From Gammaproteobacteria bacterium (GTDB lineage Bacteria > Pseudomonadota > Gammaproteobacteria > UBA12402): 41,329 nucleotides of DNA. The stretch is from positions 1-41,329 of the forward strand of contig JANQHY010000202.1 in the NCBI GenBank assembly GCA_028282395.1, in the 5' to 3' direction. The first letter of the stretch is position 1. Every line of letters starts with the position of its first letter. The notes under the pieces are model-generated. The model did not search any database. It was not told the DNA's origin and worked only from the letters and a program-made list of their open reading frames with translations. Shown piece after piece: positions 17,702-25,608 of this stretch. The position numbers were made by a program, and so were the translations under genes.

Positions 17702-18328
17702 ATGTTTCGTAAACTACTTATCTGGTCAGCAGCAGGTACTGCTATATTCAATAACTCTCTCGTCAATAGTGCGCAAACAGAAACTGACTCTACTAACGAC
17801 GACATCGATTGTTGTATACCTTATCCAACTTATGCAATTATTAATGAAAAAATGGGCAACCGTATCAGTCTGACTGTGGAACCAATGGACGATAGTGATT
17901 GTGATACCTTTAACTATGTCTCTCGAGACACATCAGAAACAAAAAAAGGTTCATCACCCTTTACTATGGTAGTTGACGATATAGGCGTTAATCAAAGTCC
18001 GAATTCAGATTGTGCGAAGGAGTTTTCCGAAGATGAATTTATTAAAATTGCCGCAAATAAAAAAGATTGTCGATTAACAAAAAACTCCATTGATAGAGGC
18101 AAAGGGATTACAAAAATTAATCAAGAAGAGCTGTGGAAAGACCCAAAAAGCCGTTTAGCCCTTAGCATTGAAATCAGTGACCCTCGCCCAAAACCACTCT
18201 GCGATCAAAGCTCTTTTCTTGGTTGCGCGAAATCAACTTTCAATTTTTTCTATAATTTTCTTACACCGAGGGAAGATGAACCCAGTCAACAAAATAATCA
18301 ACAAGCAGGTATGACCCTAGGAGGATGA
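17702..18328 (+). CDS. Unknown secreted protein with seven cysteines
   Basis: About 208 residues from the ATG at 17702, which follows a good AGGAG. The N-terminus is a Sec signal peptide (FRKLLIWSAAGTAIFNNS, cleavage likely after about residue 24). The mature part is acidic and hydrophilic with seven Cys, including a CC pair shortly after the cleavage site, suggesting disulphides in the periplasm or outside. The last 20 residues are Gln/Asn/Glu-rich. I recognise no domain. It lies between a dispersed repeat and a strong hairpin terminator, so it is probably a single-gene unit. Confidence 0.62.
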   Translation: MFRKLLIWSAAGTAIFNNSLVNSAQTETDSTNDDIDCCIPYPTYAIINEKMGNRISLTVEPMDDSDCDTFNYVSRDTSETKKGSSPFTMVVDDIGVNQSPNSDCAKEFSEDEFIKIAANKKDCRLTKNSIDRGKGITKINQEELWKDPKSRLALSIEISDPRPKPLCDQSSFLGCAKSTFNFFYNFLTPREDEPSQQNNQQAGMTLGG

Positions 18329-18342
18329 TCAACTCACTGCTA

Positions 18343-18469
18343 AAAAAATAGAAGTTTAGCATCACGCTAAACTTCTATTTATAAAGACTTATGGCAGCAT
18401 CCCGTTGCCACACTACAGTGGGAGAAATGTTATAATTTAATTTTACTATTGCCAACGCTATAGCGTCAA
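18343..18469 (-). ncRNA. Candidate minus-strand small RNA with promoter
   Basis: On the minus strand, TTGACG (18469-18464) stands 18 bases before TAAAAT (18445-18440). A transcript starting near 18433 would run about 90 bases into the strong terminator hairpin at 18380-18346. In between are short stems (CCAC/GTGG and GGCA/TGCC) and no reading frame. The promoter spacer contains the perfect palindrome ACGCTATAGCGT (18455-18466), a possible operator. The whole stretch could instead be just the 3' untranslated region of ubiK. Confidence 0.35.
18346..18380. terminator. Strong bidirectional hairpin terminator
   Basis: A perfect 15-base-pair stem (18346-18360 with 18366-18380) around a 5-base ATCAC loop. 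On the minus strand it ends in an uninterrupted run of T, and on the plus strand in TTTATA. It ends the secreted-protein gene on the plus strand and can also end ubiK read-through, or the candidate RNA, on the minus strand. Confidence 0.8.
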
Positions 18470-18564
18470 TTGGTCAGTCATCATCACAATCTGCAGGATT
18501 TCATTGATTCCGCTGTGCAATCAATAGGCTGGACAGGCAATCCTCTGTAAATCATTGAGCATGG

Positions 18565-18807
18565 CTACTTATCTGTTTGCTCAAGCTGTTCGAGCTTCTT
18601 CTGCAGCACTTCTAGCTGCTGCTGGGCACGTTTCAACACTTTGGTCTGTGCATCAAACTCCTCGCGCGTCACTAAGTCCATTTTTGCAAACAACTCTTCC
18701 AGTACGACATGTAGGCTTTTCTCAATACTGCTTTTGACATTCTTTGCCCCTTCCGGTAGCTGATTCATTACCTTGTTGGTAATCTCTTCAATAATATTAC
18801 TACTCAT
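18565..18807 (-). CDS. ubiK: Ubiquinone biosynthesis accessory factor UbiK
   Basis: An 80-residue UbiK (YqiC, BMFP family), the normal size. The first 45 residues are amphipathic (IIEEITNKVMNQLPEGAKNVKSSIEKSLHVVLEELFAKMDLVTREEFDAQ). The rest is a coiled coil rich in Gln, Leu and Lys that drives trimer formation. UbiK works with the UbiJ lipid carrier in the aerobic ubiquinone-making complex. It is divergent from hemC. Start ATG 18807 has a purine-rich AGAGAGGAT upstream. Confidence 0.88.
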   Translation of the reverse strand: MSSNIIEEITNKVMNQLPEGAKNVKSSIEKSLHVVLEELFAKMDLVTREEFDAQTKVLKRAQQQLEVLQKKLEQLEQTDK

Positions 18808-18915
18808 GGTGATCCTCTCTTTAACAACTCTCGCAGTATAAACACTTTATTTCAGTAATATCAAATTTAAGATGAGACTTCGCACATTGAAAAGAACTCC
18901 TGTATAGTGACGGCT

Positions 18916-19833
18916 ATGAAAACAATTCGTATCACTACACGGCAGAGCCGCCTAGCGCTGGCCCAAACTGCGGCAATTAAACAGGCACTGTTGGCTGTTG
19001 AGCCAACTCTTGATATCGTTATCCACCCCGTTATCACGGAAGGAGACCGACGTCTCGATGTATCATTAGCAAAAATTGGCGGTAAAGGGCTATTTACCCA
19101 AGCACTTGAGGAAGCCCTACTGGCAGGTGAAGTTGATATTGCAGTACATTCGATGAAAGATATTCCCGCCCAGCTTCCCAAACCCTTTGCTATGCTGTCT
19201 GCTTTGCCACGCCTTGATAGCCGTGACGTCTTTATTAGCCAACACTATCAATCGTTGCAAACACTTCCCGCTGGCGCAAAAGTCGGCACCTCAAGCCTAC
19301 GCCGGGCACTACAGCTAAAGCTACTGTACCCTGATATCACTATTGAACCCCTACGTGGCAATATCAATACCCGTCTCGACAAATTGCAGCAGGGGCAGTA
19401 CGATGCCATTATTTTAGCCATGGCTGGTCTGAAGCGCCTACAATTGGATCATCAAGTGAGTGAGATCCTGCCGCTATCAAAAATGCTTCCTGCTATTGGT
19501 CAAGGCAGCTTGGCAATCGAATTCTGCCGTGACAATAGTGAAATCCGCAGCTGGTTAGAGCAACTGTGTCATCAACCTACACAATACTGTAGCCTAGCAG
19601 AGCGTGCGGTTGCTAAATATCTCGATGTTGATTGCCATACCCCTGTGGCTGCCCATGCTGAAATTGATAATAACCAGATCAGCCTCACAGCATTAGTCAC
19701 TAATGGCGACCAGATACTACAAAAGCAGATGACAGCTGATCAGGAACAAGCTGAGATCCTCGGCCAACAGATGGCACAAGCGCTAATCACTGATGGTGCA
19801 AAAGATATTCTGGCAACCTTAGCAAGTGAATGA
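18916..19833 (+). CDS. hemC: Hydroxymethylbilane synthase (porphobilinogen deaminase)
   Basis: A 305-residue HemC, joining four porphobilinogens into hydroxymethylbilane for haem synthesis. Seen in the sequence: ITTRQSRLALAQ, KIGGKGLFTQALEEALL, the catalytic Asp in VHSMKDIP, GTSSLRR and LRGNINTRL. The Cys that carries the dipyrromethane cofactor is about residue 240 in VDCHTPVAAHAE. The ATG at 18916 fits family N-termini; an in-frame GTG at 18907 would add three residues. Neither start has a clear ribosome binding site. The usual neighbour hemD is missing; the arginine transporter follows instead. Confidence 0.95.
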   Translation: MKTIRITTRQSRLALAQTAAIKQALLAVEPTLDIVIHPVITEGDRRLDVSLAKIGGKGLFTQALEEALLAGEVDIAVHSMKDIPAQLPKPFAMLSALPRLDSRDVFISQHYQSLQTLPAGAKVGTSSLRRALQLKLLYPDITIEPLRGNINTRLDKLQQGQYDAIILAMAGLKRLQLDHQVSEILPLSKMLPAIGQGSLAIEFCRDNSEIRSWLEQLCHQPTQYCSLAERAVAKYLDVDCHTPVAAHAEIDNNQISLTALVTNGDQILQKQMTADQEQAEILGQQMAQALITDGAKDILATLASE

Positions 19834-19842
19834 TTATTCAAT
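19825..19842 (+). promoter_or_regulatory. ArgR-like box 1
   Basis: The core TGAATGATTATTCA (19827-19840) has perfect TGAAT/ATTCA arms as in the ARG-box consensus. It overlaps the stop codon of hemC and lies upstream of the art promoter. Confidence 0.55.
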
Positions 19843-19877
19843 CAATAATAAAATAGTTGCACTTTTTTGCATAAAAT

Positions 19878-19907
19878 TTGACTAATTATTCAAAATACGG
19901 GTATAAT
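19878..19907 (+). promoter_or_regulatory. art operon promoter overlapping ArgR-like box 2
   Basis: TTGACT (19878-19883), 18 bases, then a perfect TATAAT (19902-19907). ArgR-like box 2, TGACTAATTATTCA (19879-19892), covers the -35, so a bound hexamer would block RNA polymerase. It lies 52 bases (about five helical turns) after box 1. Confidence 0.65.
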
Positions 19908-19917
19908 AGCGACTTAA

Positions 19918-19935
19918 TATGAATAAAATTGAGGT
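19918..19935 (+). promoter_or_regulatory. ArgR-like box 3, degenerate
   Basis: TGAATAAAATTGAG (19920-19933) keeps the left arm and centre of the ARG box, with a weaker right arm. It sits 41 bases (about four turns) after box 2, near the expected transcript start and just before artP. Confidence 0.35.
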
Positions 19936-19945
19936 TTAGTGAATA

Positions 19946-20698
19946 ATGGCTAATAATTTAGTAACACTCAGCGCCATTGAGAAGCAGTTTGCTGGTACAC
20001 CAGTGCTTGGGGCAATTGATCTACAGATAACCAAAGGTGACGTGACAGTTCTACTTGGTCCCAGTGGTGCAGGCAAAAGCACCCTACTACGCTGCATCAA
20101 TCTTCTTACTCCACCTGATAGCGGCACCCTACAATTGGGCGACCTTCACTTTGATTTTCATAATAAAATTGACCATAAAGCCTGTCTGGCATTGCGTCGC
20201 CAGGTTTCGATTGTTTTCCAACAGTTCCATCTCTGGCCACATAAAACGGTCCTTGAGAACATTACTCTGGCACCGATTGTGGTACTGAAACAGCCGCGTC
20301 AGCAGGTAAAGCAACGCGCCTTAGCCCTATTAGATAAAGTCGGATTGAGCGATCAAGCTAACCACTATCCACGATCACTCTCAGGTGGACAGCAGCAACG
20401 TGTTGCGATTGCGCGCGCATTGGCAATGCAACCACAGCTGATTCTATTTGATGAGCCAACGGCATCGCTTGATCCAGAACGGGTACAAGAGCTGGTGCAG
20501 CTGATTAAAAATCTGGCTGCAGAGGGCACTACGATGGTGATTGCTACACATGAAATTCATTTTGCCCGCCAAGTCGCTAATCGGGTAATTTTTATGGAAG
20601 CAGGACAGATTACTGCCAATGATAGTGCTGAAAAGCTTTTTAACGGCAGCGATCACGATCGTTTTCAACAATTTATTTCAGCGACACAATCATTTTAA
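19946..20698 (+). CDS. artP: Arginine ABC transporter ATPase ArtP
   Basis: A 250-residue ABC ATPase of the polar amino-acid uptake family. Walker [10 protein letters not shown] is at 38-46, the Q-loop is [13 protein letters not shown], the signature LSGGQQQ, Walker [13 protein letters not shown] and the switch ATHEIHFAR. The insertion around [19 protein letters not shown] is typical of ArtP and separates it from GlnQ or HisP. It is the first gene of artP-I-Q-M, in the E. coli order, behind ArgR-like boxes. GAGG lies 11 bases before the ATG. Confidence 0.92.
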   Translation: MANNLVTLSAIEKQFAGTPVLGAIDLQITKGDVTVLLGPSGAGKSTLLRCINLLTPPDSGTLQLGDLHFDFHNKIDHKACLALRRQVSIVFQQFHLWPHKTVLENITLAPIVVLKQPRQQVKQRALALLDKVGLSDQANHYPRSLSGGQQQRVAIARALAMQPQLILFDEPTASLDPERVQELVQLIKNLAAEGTTMVIATHEIHFARQVANRVIFMEAGQITANDSAEKLFNGSDHDRFQQFISATQSF

Positions 20699-20728
20699 TC
20701 ATTTAATTCATTCAGCGGAGAAAAAATC

Positions 20729-21475
20729 ATGAAAAAAACGCTAGCAATTTTATTACTGTCACTACTTGGAATCAGCAGTGCTTATAGTAAAACTCTGACC
20801 TGGGCAACTGAAGCTAGTTACCCACCCTTTGTTTTGATGTCACCAAGTGGCAAAATTATTGGTATGGACGCTGACATTGCTCATGCTATCTGCAAACAGA
20901 TGCACGCCCAATGTAAATTTGTTAATGCCCCATGGGACAGTCTGATTGAAGGATTGAAAATAGGCCGTTTTGATCTGATGTGGGGCGGTATGACGATCAC
21001 AGCTGAACGTGCAAAAAAAGTGAGTTTTTCACAGCCATATTATTTTGACTCAATGCGTTATGTTGCAAAAAAAGGAAGCGATCTAACCTTCACCAAAACC
21101 GGACTAAAAGGAAAAACAATTGGCACACAAAAAGGCGATATTGCCGAATACTACCTTGATGACACCTATGGCAAAACTATTCATCTGAAAACCTACGGCA
21201 GTATTGAGCAGGCATTTATGGATCTGAAAATAGGACGTCTCGATGCCATCCTTGCCGACCAATCAACTATTAATGCTTGGCTAAAGAAAGATCACAACAG
21301 TGCAAACTATGCGCTGGTTGGCAAAGCCGTGCAGTCAGAAAAGTACAAAAGCCCAGGCAATGGTATCGCCGTAGCAAAAGGAAATACTGCGCTACTGAAA
21401 AAGGTTAATCAGGCAATTACCGTACTGCAAAAGAACGGTAGTCTCAAAGCTATCATTGCCAAATACCAGGGGTAA
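20729..21475 (+). CDS. artI: Arginine-binding periplasmic protein (ArtI/ArtJ)
   Basis: A 248-residue solute-binding protein with signal peptide KKTLAILLLSLLGISSAYS. The mature part has the amino-acid-binding fold: TEASYPPF, GMDADIAHAICKQM, the W-D-S-L-I-E-G-L-K stretch, the arginine-family TITAERAKKVSFSQPYY, and the GTQKGDIAEYY hinge region. It should bind arginine in the periplasm and pass it to ArtQM. GGAG precedes the ATG. Whether it equals ArtI or ArtJ cannot be decided from sequence alone; no second binding protein is nearby. Confidence 0.88.
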   Translation: MKKTLAILLLSLLGISSAYSKTLTWATEASYPPFVLMSPSGKIIGMDADIAHAICKQMHAQCKFVNAPWDSLIEGLKIGRFDLMWGGMTITAERAKKVSFSQPYYFDSMRYVAKKGSDLTFTKTGLKGKTIGTQKGDIAEYYLDDTYGKTIHLKTYGSIEQAFMDLKIGRLDAILADQSTINAWLKKDHNSANYALVGKAVQSEKYKSPGNGIAVAKGNTALLKKVNQAITVLQKNGSLKAIIAKYQG

Positions 21476-21477
21476 TA

Positions 21478-22137
21478 ATGTTTTTTGGTTTTGGACATCA
21501 ACTTCTGCTCGGTAGTATAATGACATTAGCATTAACGCTATGTTCATTGGTTGTTGGCACACTATTAGGCATTACCCTGACAGCGATTCGTCTCAGCCAT
21601 TCTCGTCTGCTCAGCCGTTTATGCGACAAATTGGTTGCGATGATTCGCGGCTTGCCGGAACTATTGGTACTGTTTGCCATCTATTTTGGCAGTGAGTCAC
21701 TGCTCGTTAAAATAACTGGCCATTATGTCGAAATCAGTCCATTTATTGCTGGCGTTATTGCGCTTGGAATAATTTTTGCTGCCTATTTCTCCCAAACACT
21801 CTATAGTGCGTATCTTGCAATTGCTCCCGGCACTATCGAAGCAGCACACGCCTTTGCTTTCTCTCGCTGGCAACGTTTTTACCACATTACCTTGGCAAGA
21901 ATGTGGCGCTATGCGCTACCTGGCTTTGGCAATCTCTGTTTAACATTACTAAAAGACACAAGTATCGTCTCACTCATTGGGCTCAATGATCTCATGCGCA
22001 TGGCTCATATTGCCAGCGGCGCAACGTCACAACCTTTTATTTTTTATCTTGCTGCCGCACTGATCTATTTATGCATGACTGCGCTGTTGACGTTCCTACT
22101 GAATTGGATGAATCGTCATCTGGAGTTGAGCACATGA
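21478..22137 (+). CDS. artQ: Arginine ABC transporter permease ArtQ
   Basis: A 219-residue HisMQ-type inner-membrane permease with about five spans. The EAA loop that contacts ArtP is seen as EAAHAFAFSRWQRFYHITLARMWRYALPG. The pattern MIRGLPELLVLFAIYFG is typical of ArtQ. Its ATG is 2 bases after the artI stop, and its TGA overlaps the artM ATG as ATGA, so translation of the two permeases is coupled and roughly equimolar. Confidence 0.9.
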   Translation: MFFGFGHQLLLGSIMTLALTLCSLVVGTLLGITLTAIRLSHSRLLSRLCDKLVAMIRGLPELLVLFAIYFGSESLLVKITGHYVEISPFIAGVIALGIIFAAYFSQTLYSAYLAIAPGTIEAAHAFAFSRWQRFYHITLARMWRYALPGFGNLCLTLLKDTSIVSLIGLNDLMRMAHIASGATSQPFIFYLAAALIYLCMTALLTFLLNWMNRHLELST

Positions 22138-22820
22138 CCTGGCAAACATTAATAGACAGTCTACCGCAAATTATCTACGGCACGTGGCTCACCATTGCAC
22201 TACTCTTCTGTGCCATTATTAGCGGACTATTATTAGCACTGGCATTAACCTTTTTTCTACAAAAAAAATCTAGCCGCATCACCATTGCCATAATCGATAG
22301 TTATCTTTTTCTTTTCCGTGGCACACCGATGCTGGTGCAGATCTTTATTATCTATTATGGTGTTGGCCAGATCGATTGGCTACATAAAAGTTTTCTATGG
22401 CAAGCATTCAAGCACCCCTTCTTCTGTGCAGTATTAGCAATGGCACTCAATACCGCCGCCTATACCACGACACTATTGATTGGTGCAATTAAAGCCCTTC
22501 CCGCAGGAGAAATTGAAGCGGCAGATGCTTTCGCATTGAAACCATTCGCACGTTATCGTCTAATTATTCTACCACGTCTGCTAACTACCCTACTGCCAGC
22601 CTACTCTAATGAAGTTATAATCGTACTAAAAAGCACATCACTTGCTAGTGCAATCACGCTAACAGAATTAACCGGTGTGACGCAAAGTATTATGGCAAAA
22701 ACCTATATCACCGTGCCCTTTCTCGTTATTGCCGGCATCATTTATCTCACGCTTAATATGATTATTCATCACGGGCTGCAACGTATTCATAATGTTTATC
22801 TAAAACGACTTCAGCAGTGA
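22134..22820 (+). CDS. artM: Arginine ABC transporter permease ArtM
   Basis: A 228-residue permease pairing with ArtQ. It has the RGTPMLVQIFIIYYGVGQ stretch of ArtM/HisM and the EAA loop EIEAADAFALKPFARYRLIILPRLLTTLLPAYSNE. The ATG at 22134 overlaps the artQ stop by 4 bases; a longer in-frame reading from 22071 would lie inside artQ and gives no family match. It is the last gene of the operon; a second artJ-like gene, as in E. coli, is absent. Confidence 0.9.
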   Translation: MTWQTLIDSLPQIIYGTWLTIALLFCAIISGLLLALALTFFLQKKSSRITIAIIDSYLFLFRGTPMLVQIFIIYYGVGQIDWLHKSFLWQAFKHPFFCAVLAMALNTAAYTTTLLIGAIKALPAGEIEAADAFALKPFARYRLIILPRLLTTLLPAYSNEVIIVLKSTSLASAITLTELTGVTQSIMAKTYITVPFLVIAGIIYLTLNMIIHHGLQRIHNVYLKRLQQ

Positions 22821-22866
22821 GTAAGAATGATTTGCCAGCTTGCTCGACTGCCTCAATCCTACCACA

Positions 22867-24075
22867 TCAAATTAACTGCGATAAAAAGGTTTTTGCTGGC
22901 ACAATAATGGGTTTGTTAATAGAAAAGCAGTCTCTATCAACATAAGGCATATCAATCACTACTTGAAATGCATGTTCAGCATCAGTCTTCTGTTGAAAAT
23001 AGTCGAGATTATTAGATAAGCGACCGTTATCAGAAGATTTTACTTCAACCAGAAACCATGGCTTATTATTTTTTATCACAATAAAGTCAACCTCTCTTCC
23101 CTCCTTGGTACGGATAAAATAGAGACCAAATTCTCCTTCTCCTGAATCATTCCAATAGTGAACCGCTTTTAGAAGGTGAGAAGCAATAAAATTTTCTGCT
23201 CTAGCGCCAACATCATTGACGTCTGCCCAGTTCCATAAATAAACTTTTGGCTCTTTTAGTAAACTGCGGCTAATATTTTTTGTCCATGGCCTAATCTGAT
23301 AACAGAAATAAAAGGACTCGAGAGTACTCAACCAACGTTTAACAGTATTCACCGAAACCTGCAGTTTTTTTGCTAGGTTACTAAGGTTAACTAACTGCCC
23401 AGCAGCATCTTTTAATAGTGTTGCCAGTATCTGAATGAGATCCAGATCGCGAATACTCGTTAAATCGCGTATATCTTCCCTAAAAAGCAGATTTTCACGC
23501 GCTCTATTCCACTGTATCGTAAACTTGTTATTCTGCTTGGTCAGTGGCTCAGGAAATCCACCAAAAGTCATCAATGCGTGATAACTGTCAGCGTCTATAG
23601 CAGAGGGAGGAGAAGTCAGTGTAGTAGGAATAGTATCGGTCTGCATCTCCCTAACAGAGAGCGGATGTATTCTATAAGGAAAATAGCGGCCTAATAAACT
23701 ATCCGAGCCTTTACGAAATACATCCAGTTTTGCACTGCCTGTTACCAGAATATGTACTCTATCGCCATAGGCATCAAACAGTCCTTTTAAAAAATTCTTC
23801 CAATATGCATATTTATGGATTTCATCAAATACTAACAGCCGCTGCTCTGAGCTAAGTTTAGTCAACCCGAACCGTGCTGCTATCTCTTCATCACCAGCTA
23901 TGATAAGTTTTTTATCTTGACCAATATCCCAATTTAAATAGTCAAAATGGTGATATATCTGCCGCAAAGATTTACCAATTGTTGTTTTACCTACCTGCCT
24001 GGGACCAGCATAAAAAAGCATTTGGCGATTTTGTGAAAAATGGCTATCTCCCAATTGCGTATATAACCGCTTCAT
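22867..24075 (-). CDS. AAA ATPase with C-terminal DUF4143/nuclease-like domain
   Basis: About 402 residues. The N-terminal AAA domain has Walker A GPRQVGKTT at 24-32, Walker B LLVFDEIHKY and sensor VLVTGSAKLDVF. A central winged-helix-like part (LANLSNLAKKLQVSVNTVKRWLSTLE) is followed by a DUF4143 domain with EVDFIV...FLVEVKSSD, resembling a restriction-endonuclease fold. Such ATPases are common in bacteria and archaea and are poorly understood. The ATG at 24075 has GAGG 11 bases upstream; an in-frame TTG at 24108 would overlap the -10 box. It is a single gene convergent with artM. Confidence 0.85.
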   Translation of the reverse strand: MKRLYTQLGDSHFSQNRQMLFYAGPRQVGKTTIGKSLRQIYHHFDYLNWDIGQDKKLIIAGDEEIAARFGLTKLSSEQRLLVFDEIHKYAYWKNFLKGLFDAYGDRVHILVTGSAKLDVFRKGSDSLLGRYFPYRIHPLSVREMQTDTIPTTLTSPPSAIDADSYHALMTFGGFPEPLTKQNNKFTIQWNRARENLLFREDIRDLTSIRDLDLIQILATLLKDAAGQLVNLSNLAKKLQVSVNTVKRWLSTLESFYFCYQIRPWTKNISRSLLKEPKVYLWNWADVNDVGARAENFIASHLLKAVHYWNDSGEGEFGLYFIRTKEGREVDFIVIKNNKPWFLVEVKSSDNGRLSNNLDYFQQKTDAEHAFQVVIDMPYVDRDCFSINKPIIVPAKTFLSQLI

Positions 24076-24106
24076 AAGCAAACTTACCTCAACACACACT
24101 ATGACC

Positions 24107-24134
24107 AATATAACATATATGTTAAATTAGTCAA
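24107..24134 (-). promoter_or_regulatory. Promoter of the AAA ATPase gene with palindromic operator
   Basis: On the minus strand, TTGACT (24134-24129), 16 bases, then TATATT (24112-24107). A perfect 14-base palindrome, TAACATATATGTTA (24111-24124), fills most of the spacer and touches the -10, a likely repressor site. Confidence 0.5.
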
Positions 24135-24189
24135 GACCAATTTGCCATAGTGGTTAAAATGGTCAGGTTGAATTCTCATCTTTTACCTG

Positions 24190-24218
24190 TAGACAACTGA
24201 GCGCAACTAGTTGATAAT
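24190..24218 (+). promoter_or_regulatory. prfB promoter
   Basis: TAGACA (24190-24195), 17 bases, then GATAAT (24213-24218), about 40 bases before the prfB ATG at 24258. AGGA at 24248-24251 is the ribosome binding site. Confidence 0.45.
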
Positions 24219-24257
24219 CACACAAATAATCGATGTTTAGCAATAATAGGAAATAGC

Positions 24258-25362
24258 ATGATTGACGATATTGGCCTGATAAAACAGACATTAGCTGAGC
24301 TCAAAACCCGTCTAAACGCCCTCAGGGGGTATCTTTGACTACGACCAGCAGGTAACACGATTGGCAGAAGTCAACGAACAGCTCGAACAACCCGACATCT
24401 GGAATGACCCTACTGCTGCACAAACGCTTGGCAAAGAGCGTGCTGAACTAGAGAACAATGTTAACCTCTACGATAATCTCAATAATAACCTCAATGATTG
24501 TGATGAGCTGCTCGCATTGGCGCTAGAAGAGCAGGACAGTGAAACCATTGCAACAATCGCTGCGGATTTAAAAGCAAACGAAAAAGCTGTAAAAGATCTC
24601 GAACGTTGCCGCATGTTTAATGGCAAAATGGATACGCATCACGCATACCTCGATATTCAAGCTGGCTCTGGTGGTACCGAAGCCCAAGATTGGGCCAGTA
24701 TGTTACTGCGTATGTACCTGCGCTGGGGCGAACGCCACCGTTTTAAAACGGAAATTACCGAACTATCAGAGGGTGAAGTTGCTGGCATTAAAAGCGCTAC
24801 GATTAAATTCTCCGGCAAATTTGCCTTTGGCTGGTTACGCACCGAAACCGGAATTCATCGTCTGGTACGTAAATCACCATTCAATGCTAACAATAAACGC
24901 CATACGTCATTCGCTTCCGTTTTTGTCTACCCTGAAGTGGATGACAATATCGAAATTGAAATTAACCCTGCCGATCTGCGTACCGATACCTATCGCGCCA
25001 GCGGTGCCGGTGGCCAGCACGTTAATCGTACCGACTCAGCCGTGCGCATTACCCACCTCCCCACATCTATTGTTGTGCAATGCCAAAGCGAACGTTCACA
25101 ACATCAGAACCGCGCCAATGCCATGAAGCAACTACGTGCCAAACTGTATGAACGAGAAATGCGTAAACAGTTAGAAGAGAAACAGGCGCAAGAGGCAGAG
25201 AAATCGGATATCGGCTGGGGCCATCAGATTCGTTCCTATGTGCTCGATGAATCGCGCATTAAAGACCTACGTACTGGTGTACAAAATGGCAATACCAAAG
25301 ATGTTCTTGACGGCAATATTGATGCTTTTCTCGAAGCCGCGCTACTGGAGAAATCGTCATAG
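24258..25362 (+). CDS. prfB: Peptide chain release factor 2, with programmed +1 frameshift
   Basis: RF2, about 367 residues, ends translation at UGA and UAA. The ATG at 24258 opens 26 codons that end at an in-frame TGA (24336-24338). The context AGG GGG TAT CTT TGA C is the classic frameshift site: AGGGGG (24324-24329) acts as an internal Shine-Dalgarno and CTT slips forward one base, so decoding goes on with GAC at 24337. In the full protein, the stop-codon-reading SPF is at 206-208 and the catalytic GGQ at 251-253. Low RF2 favours the shift, an autoregulatory loop known from E. coli. The usual downstream lysS is absent. Confidence 0.97.
24324..24339 (+). promoter_or_regulatory. RF2 programmed frameshift site
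   Basis: AGGGGG, TAT, slippery CTT and the in-frame TGA followed by C match the E. coli prfB recoding element. This is regulated recoding, not a broken gene. Confidence 0.95.
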
Positions 25363-25608
25363 AAAACACAATGACGAATTATCCGTTGGCGGCTAATTTG
25401 CAACACCTATGGAAAAACTTAGCGCTACTCCAATATTAACAGCATTAAAATTAACTTATGATTACACGAATTCGAGTATAAAACTATTGATCAACCTAGG
25501 AGACTAGATTTAATATTAATTTTTTAAAAGTAAAATGGAAATGATATAAGATCATTCTAGAATATAGTTTCCATAGTAATCGACATCTAAAGTGTAAGGA
25601 GTGCTGCT

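Noticed and set aside
18887..18908. A promoter (TTGAAA with TATAGT) right before hemC
   Set aside because: The two boxes are only 10 bases apart, far too close for a sigma70 promoter.
24258..24338. prfB as a frameshifted pseudogene
   Set aside because: The TGA lies in the exact RF2 recoding context (AGGGGG, CTT, TGA C), and the rest of the gene is intact with SPF and GGQ.
24620..25126. A 168-codon open frame inside prfB, same strand
   Set aside because: It is out of frame within a strongly conserved gene, has no ribosome binding site and no family resemblance.
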